7,933 nt of DNA, from the NCBI GenBank assembly GCA_035760665.1, contig DASTSN010000054.1:1-7933 (forward strand), in the 5' to 3' direction. The notes beneath the pieces were generated by a model. It saw nothing but the letters and a program-made list of their open reading frames with translations, did not search any database and had not been told where the DNA came from. Within the stretch, counting starts at the first letter, position 1; each line of letters opens with the position of its first letter. Shown in pieces: positions 1 through 5,368 of the stretch. Made by a program: the position numbers and the translations under genes. Origin of the DNA: DASTSN01 sp035760665. GTDB lineage: Bacteria; Bacteroidota; Bacteroidia; Chitinophagales; Chitinophagaceae.

Positions 1-503
1 TTGCGCAAAAGCAAAATACAAATCGGTCAACCAATTTATCCGATTCCATTTCGGAACAAAATAACAGGGATGAAGCTGAACTGGAAGCCAGTAAACATAC
101 TTACGCAAAGCTTGATCTTCCCCGCAGAACGATTGCCAACAAACGAGGTTTTTCCCTGTACAATATGCCCGCCGCTGTTACCGATATTTTTCCCGATGAC
201 GAAATAAACCAGGATAATCTTGAACTTCAGTATCCTCACCGCGCAGCAGTGAGTGATCCCTCCAGTAAAACGCCTGCCGACCGTTATATGATGTTTCGCG
301 ATGCCGATGGACGATATATCAGGATTTCAAAAAAATTATCTGACCTGCTTTGCTGTGTTACTGGCGAAGAAACAAACGAAGATTGCAGCAGTCAGCTAAA
401 AAAATGGCGCGCCGAAATTGCCACTGCCGCTTTTGTACCTGCGCCTGATAACTTTATGGATATCCTTGACTTGCTGAAATCATTGCAGGATAACCATAAT
501 TAA
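1..503 (+). CDS. Unidentified protein, C-terminal part (5' end outside the window)
   Basis: The reading frame is open from the window edge (first full codon at base 3) to a TAA at 501-503, giving 166 visible residues. An internal ATG at 165 exists, but the open frame upstream has protein-like composition, so I treat this as the tail of a longer gene. The first ~35 visible residues are polar and rich in Asn, Asp, Glu and Ser, like a linker. Next comes a basic patch (PRRTIANKRG, about 39-49), then an acidic stretch. The C-terminal part has a DRYMMFRDADGRYIRISKKL segment (93-112), three cysteines (C117, C118, C128), a KKWRAEIA helix and a final hydrophobic helix (NFMDILDLLKSL). No membrane segment is visible. 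I do not recognise a named family. The C-terminal pattern vaguely recalls Bacteroidota proteins encoded next to ECF sigma factors, but that is memory, not proof. The thioesterase gene follows after 39 bases on the same strand and could be co-transcribed. Confidence 0.65.
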   Translation, partial: AQKQNTNRSTNLSDSISEQNNRDEAELEASKHTYAKLDLPRRTIANKRGFSLYNMPAAVTDIFPDDEINQDNLELQYPHRAAVSDPSSKTPADRYMMFRDADGRYIRISKKLSDLLCCVTGEETNEDCSSQLKKWRAEIATAAFVPAPDNFMDILDLLKSLQDNHN

Positions 504-542
504 ACGAGTAATAATCGTTCTAACTTTTTGAAGAATCACTAT

Positions 543-974
543 ATGGCCAGGATTAAGATTGAACTCCCGCAGAAACTCAGCTTTACAACAACCATTCCCG
601 TAAGAATCACTGACCTGAATTATGGCGGGCACGTTGGTAACGATGCAATTTTATCGCTGTTACACGAAGCCAGGGTGCAATTTTTAAAAAATGTTGATTT
701 TCAGGAATTAAATTGTGCCGGTGTGGGGCTAATCATGAGCGATGTTGCTATTGAGTTTAAACGGGAAATTTTTTATGGCGACCAGCTTATTGCTTCAGTT
801 GGAACAGGTGATTTTACAAGAGCCGGTTTCGATATTTTTTACAGATTAGATATAGCAAATTCTTCAGAAATGCAAGTGGCAGTTATTGCCAAAACAGGCA
901 TGGTTTGCTACGATTATACGCTTAAAAAAATTACTGCTGTACCGGCATCCGTGAAAGAAAAATTAAGCGATTAA
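543..974 (+). CDS. Hotdog-fold acyl-CoA thioesterase (4HBT / YbgC-FadM type)
   Basis: This 143-residue protein has the length and pattern of the single-domain 4-hydroxybenzoyl-CoA thioesterase-like family, cytoplasmic enzymes that hydrolyse acyl-CoA thioesters. The signature is near the N-terminus: RITDLNYGGHVGND at about 21-34, matching the family pattern D-x(4)-GHV-x-N. D24 is the probable catalytic acid, at the start of the central helix (AILSLLHEARVQFL). The rest alternates strands as expected for a hotdog fold (AIEFKREIFYGDQLIASV, then DIFYRLDI and KTGMVCYDY). G32 stands where many homologues have Asn (GHVNN), a small departure. I chose the ATG at 543. A TTG five codons upstream is in frame but adds nothing conserved. 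No Shine-Dalgarno sequence is visible, as usual in Bacteroidota. The substrate cannot be read from sequence. The stop codon overlaps the aroE stop codon on the opposite strand. Confidence 0.88.
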   Translation: MARIKIELPQKLSFTTTIPVRITDLNYGGHVGNDAILSLLHEARVQFLKNVDFQELNCAGVGLIMSDVAIEFKREIFYGDQLIASVGTGDFTRAGFDIFYRLDIANSSEMQVAVIAKTGMVCYDYTLKKITAVPASVKEKLSD

Positions 975-1711
975 CCATTCATTTCTGTCCAAATTTTCCA
1001 GCTTTCTTCAGCTTGTATAATCAGCATGTCCTGACCGTTGACAATTGCTGCGCCCTTTTCTTCTCCTTTTTGCAAAAAAAGTGTTTTGGCGGGATTATAG
1101 ATAAGGTCGAACATAAGATGGCCGGGCGTTAAAGCCTCATATGGAATTGGGGGTGCCTGTATAATATTTGGATACATGCCCAGTGGTGTGGTATTTATGA
1201 TCAGTAAATGCTCCTTAATCACCGCCGGCGTTAGCTGTTCGTAAGAGTATTGCTGAACCGAAGGTTTACGGGAAACGTATTTCCAGTTGATGCCAAGTTT
1301 TGTAAGCACAAATTCAACGGCTTTAGCCGCCCCGCCAGTACCCAGGATCAATGCCTTACGATGCGCTGTCCGTAAATGAGGCGTTAACGTTTTTTCAAAA
1401 CCGATCGTATCGGTGTTATATCCTATTAGTTGTCCTTTGTACAGGGCAATACAATTACAGGCTTCAATGGTTTTTACTATATCAGATCGTTCTGTAAGAT
1501 ATTCAATCACCGCCTGCTTATAAGGAATCGTTACATTCAGCCCTTTCAGGTTAGGGTTTTTAGTAATGAGGGCGGGCAGTTCATCTATGGAAGCAATCGG
1601 GAAGTTTTCGTACTGATAATCATGCAGGCCTTCCTGCTCAAATTTTTCAGTAAAATATTTTTTTGAAAATGAGTGTGTTAATGGATACCCAATCAACCCA
1701 AATAATTGCAT
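971..1711 (-). CDS. aroE: Shikimate dehydrogenase (NADP+)
   Basis: AroE reduces 3-dehydroshikimate to shikimate with NADPH, the fourth step of the shikimate pathway toward chorismate and aromatic amino acids, in the cytoplasm. The 246-residue protein has all the hallmarks: the N-terminal substrate motif GLIGYPLTHSFSK (5-17), NVTIPYK (59-65) with catalytic K65, and GYNTDTIGF (97-105) with catalytic D101. It also has the nucleotide loop GTGGAAKA (124-131), SRK (147-149) at the NADP phosphate-binding position, NTTPLGM (173-179), and NGQDMLIIQAEESW (225-238), which closes the active site. It is shorter than E. coli AroE (272), which is common for Bacteroidota. The ATG start overlaps the stop of the upstream comA by one base (TAATG), so the two are one transcript and probably translationally coupled. 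No terminator is visible before the convergent thioesterase gene. Confidence 0.97.
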   Translation of the reverse strand: MQLFGLIGYPLTHSFSKKYFTEKFEQEGLHDYQYENFPIASIDELPALITKNPNLKGLNVTIPYKQAVIEYLTERSDIVKTIEACNCIALYKGQLIGYNTDTIGFEKTLTPHLRTAHRKALILGTGGAAKAVEFVLTKLGINWKYVSRKPSVQQYSYEQLTPAVIKEHLLIINTTPLGMYPNIIQAPPIPYEALTPGHLMFDLIYNPAKTLFLQKGEEKGAAIVNGQDMLIIQAEESWKIWTEMNG

Positions 1712-2481
1712 TACACTTCTTCTTTTTTAAGATAGAGATGAAACGTATCGCCCCGAAGGCCAATGCGCATCGCTTCCAATGGTAACACTTCAGTTGGTGC
1801 AATGTTGCCTAAATTCACATTGCAGCCCAATAATTCTATAAAATAAAGCTGTTGTGCTTTTTGTGGCGCTTCCCAAATAATTTTTTCACCGGGAATCTGG
1901 GTCAGGATTTCCTGCACCAGCCCTTCCCGCACTTCGCCGGATCCCCTGTAAATACCAACATTCCCGGCTTCCCTGGCCTCTGCAATCACATAACTGGAGC
2001 CAGCACTCAGTTCTGCTTTCATCAACTCAATCCATTTGTACGGAGGAATGATGTGCTCTGCATCCTTACTGCCCACCTCACTCAATACAGTTCCGTATTT
2101 TGTCAGCTTTTCAATATATCCACATTTTTCGGAGTGTGGGATAGTAATAGATCCATCGCTCACTTCCATATAGGAAATACCATATTCTTTACAAACCTGC
2201 ACGTAGTCATCAAACTGGTTGCGGATAAGAAACGCCTCAAACAAAGTGCCACCAAAATAAATCGGGATATTATAGGAACGGTATACCTCTAGTTTTTTTG
2301 TGAGATTAGGGGTAACAAATGAAGTCCCGAATCCAAGCTTAACAATATCCACATGCGGGTGAGATATGCTTAGAAAATTTTCTGCTTCATTTACACTCAA
2401 CCCTTTATCCATCACCATCGTAATGCCACCAAACCGGGGTTTTTGATTACGATCCGGAATCTGCGTAAGACTAAAATTCAT
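1711..2481 (-). CDS. comA: Phosphosulfolactate synthase homologue (ComA family)
   Basis: ComA adds sulfite to phosphoenolpyruvate to give (R)-2-phospho-3-sulfolactate. This is the first step of coenzyme M synthesis in methanogens and of sulfolactate formation in some bacteria. The 256-residue protein fits the family's usual length and TIM-barrel fold. Recognisable blocks in order: GGITMVMDKGL (18-28), DIVKLGFGTS (45-54), YFGGTLFEAF (75-84), YMEVSDGSITIP (104-115), LSEVGSKD (133-140), VIAEAREAGNVGIY (165-178) and WEAPQKAQQ (203-211), then GCNVNLGNI (219-227). These charged blocks are the expected Mg2+/PEP/sulfite site. I chose the ATG at 2481 because conserved sequence starts just after it. 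A TTG at 2541 is in frame, but its 20 extra codons look unlike the family. Coenzyme M is not expected in Bacteroidota, so the product may feed sulfonate or sulfonolipid synthesis (inference). The family also includes plant HSA32 proteins of unclear activity, so the reaction is not certain. It is followed directly by aroE. Confidence 0.88.
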   Translation of the reverse strand: MNFSLTQIPDRNQKPRFGGITMVMDKGLSVNEAENFLSISHPHVDIVKLGFGTSFVTPNLTKKLEVYRSYNIPIYFGGTLFEAFLIRNQFDDYVQVCKEYGISYMEVSDGSITIPHSEKCGYIEKLTKYGTVLSEVGSKDAEHIIPPYKWIELMKAELSAGSSYVIAEAREAGNVGIYRGSGEVREGLVQEILTQIPGEKIIWEAPQKAQQLYFIELLGCNVNLGNIAPTEVLPLEAMRIGLRGDTFHLYLKKEEV

Positions 2482-2561
2482 GCATTCGTAGTTTTTCGGG
2501 AATAAAGTATAGCTGTTAACTGATCTGCATTTTTTTGCCAACAGCCGTTTCAGAGCCGGCG

Positions 2562-2569
2562 CAAAAATA
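2562..2569 (-). promoter_or_regulatory. Bacteroidota-type -7 box upstream of comA-aroE
   Basis: Read on the minus strand this is TATTTTTG followed by CGCC, an exact match to the Bacteroidota -7 consensus TAnnTTTG. No clear TTTG -33 element lies 17-21 bases upstream. Transcription would start near 2556, giving a leader of about 75 bases before the comA ATG at 2481. The box lies 56 bases past the stop codon of the preceding TPR gene, so comA-aroE can be transcribed independently of it. Confidence 0.5.
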
Positions 2570-2625
2570 GGAAAGAATTATAATAGTCGTATTGACTTGT
2601 AAAACAAAGGATAAGACAGGGTTAT

Positions 2626-4047
2626 TTAAATAGATTTATTGCGTTTATACCGGGCAATCACGTCTACAACCGACTGGTTTTGCAATACTGCAGGATTTAG
2701 CTCTACAAATTTTTTGAGCAATTTGGGAGATTTATCCATCGCTCGTTCCAAGATCAGAATCGCTTCTTTAAAATTGCCCTGGGCCAATAAAAGATGACTC
2801 TGGTAAAAAAGAAAAAGTGGTTTGCCGTTTGTGATGCGCAAAGCCGTTTTGACTTGCTCCAGCCCTTCCTCGTAAAAGCCTGCTTTGTACAGACAGCGGA
2901 TCAATGCCTCCCAACCTGCCGGACCGCGTGGGCGATGGCGTACAACATTTGAAAAACATTGAATGGCTTCTTTGAACAGCCCCAGATTACTTTTACATTC
3001 ACCCATCAGCAGGTTATATTCCGGCTGCGTGCGATGAATTTTTAATGCATTTTCCAGTTGCTTAACAGCCGTTTCCCACTGCCCTTCGTTATAATACGTG
3101 CAGGCAATTTTATAATACAACTTGCTGTCTTCCGGATTGAGGTGAGATGCTTTCCGGTAATGAAATCTTGCCTGGGCAAAATTCTTTTGGCGGTCATAGC
3201 AATGGCCGATGGCTTCGTAGATCACATCTTCCGGTTTGGAAAGTTCTAAAACTTTATTTAAGACTTCTATGGCTTCTTTGTATTTCCGCATCCGGATATA
3301 AGCATCTCCTATATTCCTGTATGCATAATCAAACTTTTCATCGATAACAATAGCATACTGGTAAGCATCTATGGCTTTTTCATACAGTTTCAGGCCCTGG
3401 TAAGCAGCAGCCAGGTTAAACCAGGCCAGTTCATTGTAAGGATAGGCATCGATAATTTTTTGATGCAACCGGATACTTTCCTCATTTCTGCCGGTAAAAT
3501 CTGTCCAGAAACAAATTTTATATAAAGCCTCTTCATTATTGGGATCATCTTCCAGTACCAGTTTGAGGCAATCGAAAACTTTATCAAACTCTTCATAATC
3601 ATCATAAACATCTGCCAATTCAAATAACAATTCAATGCGTTCCTCCCCTTCAAAAAGGGCCAGGGATTCCTGCAATAATTCCACAGCCTTTTCCTGCTGG
3701 TCAAGAGCGAGGTAAGCATCTGTTTTTAAAATGGTCAGGTTTATATCTCCCCTGCCGAATAATTCTGCTTTTTCAAGAATTTCAAGGGCTTCCTCGTAAC
3801 GGCGGGCAGCCAGTAGTAAATCAGCTTTGCGGATCAGCAATATCGATGAATAAGGAAATTGTTCTATGCCTAACTCTGCGGCTTCCAGGGCCTTAGCCAG
3901 ATTTTCCTGCTCGTCAAAGTAATCAATGATTGTTTCAAAAGCATCTTCTTCCAAAAAGGAGTGACTCCGTCCATTTTTCAGGTTTTCATACTGCTTCAGA
4001 AGTTCCCCAAACTGCTCTTTATCTTCCCTGAATGGATTTTCTTTCAT
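2626..4047 (-). CDS. Tetratricopeptide repeat (TPR) protein
   Basis: This 473-residue soluble protein has no signal peptide and no membrane segment. After an acidic N-terminal stretch (NPFREDKEQF and SHSFLEEDAFETIIDYFDE, about 4-46), nearly the whole chain consists of about twelve 34-residue TPR units from roughly residue 34 to 442. The clearest are AWFNLAAAYQGLKLYEKAID (about 208-227) and AYRNIGDAYIRMRKYKEAIE (242-261). Later units such as LYYKIACTYYNEGQWETAVK (310-329) and YNLLMGECKSNLGLFKEAIQ (344-363) keep the W/L/G/Y/A/A pattern. TPR superhelices bind other proteins, so a scaffold role is likely but the partner is unknown. I chose the ATG at 4047. The frame extends to a TTG at 4068, but MKENPF is the more natural beginning. 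A weak promoter is possible, with TTTG (4107-4110) and TAATTTTT (4078-4085) on the minus strand, spacer 21. comA follows on the same strand after 144 bases that hold no obvious terminator. Confidence 0.9.
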   Translation of the reverse strand: MKENPFREDKEQFGELLKQYENLKNGRSHSFLEEDAFETIIDYFDEQENLAKALEAAELGIEQFPYSSILLIRKADLLLAARRYEEALEILEKAELFGRGDINLTILKTDAYLALDQQEKAVELLQESLALFEGEERIELLFELADVYDDYEEFDKVFDCLKLVLEDDPNNEEALYKICFWTDFTGRNEESIRLHQKIIDAYPYNELAWFNLAAAYQGLKLYEKAIDAYQYAIVIDEKFDYAYRNIGDAYIRMRKYKEAIEVLNKVLELSKPEDVIYEAIGHCYDRQKNFAQARFHYRKASHLNPEDSKLYYKIACTYYNEGQWETAVKQLENALKIHRTQPEYNLLMGECKSNLGLFKEAIQCFSNVVRHRPRGPAGWEALIRCLYKAGFYEEGLEQVKTALRITNGKPLFLFYQSHLLLAQGNFKEAILILERAMDKSPKLLKKFVELNPAVLQNQSVVDVIARYKRNKSI

Positions 4048-4181
4048 GAATACCAGAGGTTTATACAATTTAAGCTGAAAAATTAAAAAATGATAATTTT
4101 TTGTAACAAATTTTCTCCTCAGGCGTTAAATAAGTATTAAAACTTTTGATAAACGGTTTTTTTAATATTTCTTTTTATCAT

Positions 4182-4189
4182 TAATTTTG
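4182..4189 (+). promoter_or_regulatory. Bacteroidota-type -7 box for the small secreted protein gene
   Basis: TAATTTTG matches the TAnnTTTG consensus exactly and sits in the AT-rich divergent region between the TPR gene and the small gene. The -33 position (about 4159-4162) is only a T run, not a clear TTTG. A start of transcription near 4195 would make ATG 4198 nearly leaderless. It gives a 27-36 base leader for ATG 4222 or 4231, which supports one of the later starts. Confidence 0.45.
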
Positions 4190-4230
4190 TAGTGCGAATG
4201 AAAAATAAGACTACCATACTAATGAGGATT

Positions 4231-4566
4231 ATGAGAAGAAAAGCCATCGTAGTGCTGCTCATGGGTAGTTTTGCAGTTGCCTCTTTTGCAATGCTTGGTG
4301 ATGGCCGTTACAAAAACAGAAACAACAAAACTCTGCTAACGCATCATAATATTCTCATTCCAAAATCTGGGTTCTCACTAAAATCAGGATACAATTATCG
4401 TGGAAGCAGTGTTATTAATAGCACCGTTGATCCCAATGATTATATCAATTTGAATACTGTGATAACCTACGAAAAAGGGAACCGCACTTATATTCTCCCT
4501 ATTAAATCGAAAGTGCTGGTCAACAATGTTAAAATTGGTATTGGTGTTCCATTGTTAAACCGTTAA
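4231..4566 (+). CDS. Small secreted protein of unknown function, probably specific to Chitinophagaceae
   Basis: From the ATG at 4231 the protein is 111 residues with a clear signal peptide: a basic start (MRRK), a hydrophobic core (AIVVLLMGSFAVASFA, 5-20) and a likely signal peptidase I site after A20 (S18-F19-A20). In-frame starts at 4192 (GTG), 4198 and 4222 would add an atypical N-terminus and lie close to or inside the predicted promoter and leader. The mature part of about 91 residues begins with a basic Asn-rich stretch (GRYKNRNNK). It then has short beta-like segments: SGFSLKSGYNYRGSSVIN, YINLNTVITYEKGNRTYILP and KVLVNNVKIGIGVP. It has no cysteine, so it is not a lipoprotein. I do not know a function. 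I recall similar short proteins with this signal sequence and an FSLKSGY-type motif in Chitinophagaceae, which is from memory and unverified. Its end converges with the GLPGLI gene across 9 bases. Confidence 0.78.
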   Translation: MRRKAIVVLLMGSFAVASFAMLGDGRYKNRNNKTLLTHHNILIPKSGFSLKSGYNYRGSSVINSTVDPNDYINLNTVITYEKGNRTYILPIKSKVLVNNVKIGIGVPLLNR

Positions 4567-4573
4567 TCGGTTT
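4557..4573. terminator. Short hairpin between convergent genes, possible weak terminator
   Basis: AAACCG - TTAAT - CGGTTT forms a perfect 6-bp stem with a 5-base loop. It covers the end of the small secreted protein gene and most of the 9-base gap before the GLPGLI stop codon. Neither strand has a real U tract after it, so termination is only possible, not shown. A 9-base direct repeat, ATCGGTTTC, lies at 4566-4574 and 4578-4586. Confidence 0.25.
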
Positions 4574-4575
4574 CG

Positions 4576-5247
4576 CTATCGGTTTCCTCTTCCCGCTTTT
4601 TTACTTTCTTCGTATGTCATTACACGGTAACCACTTTTTGGCAAATCAAATTTGGCGATTGGCACAGGATTAAAATTAATACTGGAAACCGTGTAGGTTA
4701 CAATGAGTTTACCAAATGAGGCTTCGTATTCCATGGCAAGCCCCGGAAGATTTTTATTCAGGTATTGAAAGTCTCTGTTTTGTGGCAGCAGGTCTTTTGT
4801 AAAAAAAACAGTGAAAGTAGTACCATCCTGTAATTTTCCAATTGCTTTCTGGCATTTATACCCCGCAATGGTTTTGTATTCGTCAGCATATGTAAAAGTT
4901 ACCCCTTCGTACTTTTTATTGGATTCTTTCCATTCCTGCGACGTCATAGTAATCATGAATTTTTGTTCACCGTAATCTTTCAGGACTGTAACATTACCTG
5001 TTTTGCCATCAAGAATGGTGGATTGTGTTCCCAGTGAACTGATCATTTCAGAACGGCTGGAAGGACCTTTCAGGTAAACAACGCTTGTCGCACCATCCAG
5101 CATATCGGCTATTTGCGGGTTGGGGCTGGTATTACTCACCACTATATCGTAAGTAATCGTTGCTTCGGTAATGGTTTTTTGCGCAGAAGCATGTACTGCT
5201 GCAACCAATAATGATGCAATGAAAAAGATTTTTGTAATTGGTTTCAT
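4576..5247 (-). CDS. Secreted GLPGLI-family protein
   Basis: The product is 223 residues from the ATG at 5247. Its signal peptide is MKPITKIFFIASLLVAAVHASA, with a likely cut after A20-S21-A22, so it is exported to the periplasm or outer envelope. The mature part is beta-rich. Two family marks are visible: TIAGYKCQKA (about 126-135) and NLPGLAMEYE (166-175), the latter a variant of the motif that names the GLPGLI family. It also resembles DUF4412-type proteins, so the exact family label is uncertain. The biochemical function of the family is not established. An ATG at 5268 adds seven residues (MTKVTFD) ahead of the signal peptide. I prefer 5247 because a basic start directly before the hydrophobic core is usual. 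The C-terminus is basic (KKAGRGNR) and ends in TAG, unlike the TAA or TGA of its neighbours. It lies downstream of yidC, but a strong terminator separates the two, so it is probably a separate transcript. Confidence 0.82.
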   Translation of the reverse strand: MKPITKIFFIASLLVAAVHASAQKTITEATITYDIVVSNTSPNPQIADMLDGATSVVYLKGPSSRSEMISSLGTQSTILDGKTGNVTVLKDYGEQKFMITMTSQEWKESNKKYEGVTFTYADEYKTIAGYKCQKAIGKLQDGTTFTVFFTKDLLPQNRDFQYLNKNLPGLAMEYEASFGKLIVTYTVSSINFNPVPIAKFDLPKSGYRVMTYEESKKAGRGNR

Positions 5248-5285
5248 ATCAAAGGTCACTTTTGTCATATGCTTAAAAGACGTGC

Positions 5286-5316
5286 CAAATTAACCAATAA
5301 GTTGCGTAAAGAAAAA
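5286..5316 (-). promoter_or_regulatory. Possible weak promoter for the GLPGLI gene
   Basis: On the minus strand, TTTT (5313-5316), a 19-base spacer and TTAATTTG (5286-5293) resemble TTTG-N19-TAnnTTTG with one mismatch in each box. The 19-base spacing is ideal. Transcription would start near 5280, about 33 bases before the ATG at 5247. The -33 box overlaps the terminator of yidC. Confidence 0.25.
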
Positions 5317-5342
5317 ACGGGTTGTTTATTTCAACCCGTTTT
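5314..5342 (-). terminator. Intrinsic terminator of yidC
   Basis: AACGGGTTG (5316-5324) and CAACCCGTT (5332-5340) pair perfectly around a 7-base loop, and two A-T pairs extend the stem to 11 bp. On the minus strand the stem runs into a T tract (CCCGTTTTTTC, ending at 5312), the classic form for transcription coming out of yidC. The hairpin begins 26 bases past the yidC stop codon. On the plus strand the T tract is only four bases, so termination that way would be weaker. Confidence 0.88.
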
Positions 5343-5368
5343 CACATATCATTATCCTAATTTATTCT

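Noticed and set aside
1..207. A frame-1 reading frame starting with TTG at the left edge.
   Set aside because: It overlaps the frame-3 coding region, which stays open from the edge to 503 and has better protein-like composition.
1852..2292. A 146-codon plus-strand frame opposite comA.
   Set aside because: It is antisense to a strongly conserved gene, and its Phe/His/Asn-rich composition does not resemble a protein.
2481..2541. A 20-residue N-terminal extension of the ComA homologue from a TTG at 2541.
   Set aside because: The extension is not family-like, and the ATG at 2481 begins right at the conserved sequence.
3390..3719. A 109-codon minus-strand frame inside the TPR gene.
   Set aside because: It is a shadow of the TPR coding frame: rich in Trp and Met from frame shift of Glu/Leu/Lys codons, with no family resemblance.
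4078..4101. Inverted repeat AAAAATTA / TAATTTTT in the divergent intergenic region.
   Set aside because: It is all A/T, in a very AT-rich stretch, so an 8-bp match is likely by chance and the hairpin would be weak.
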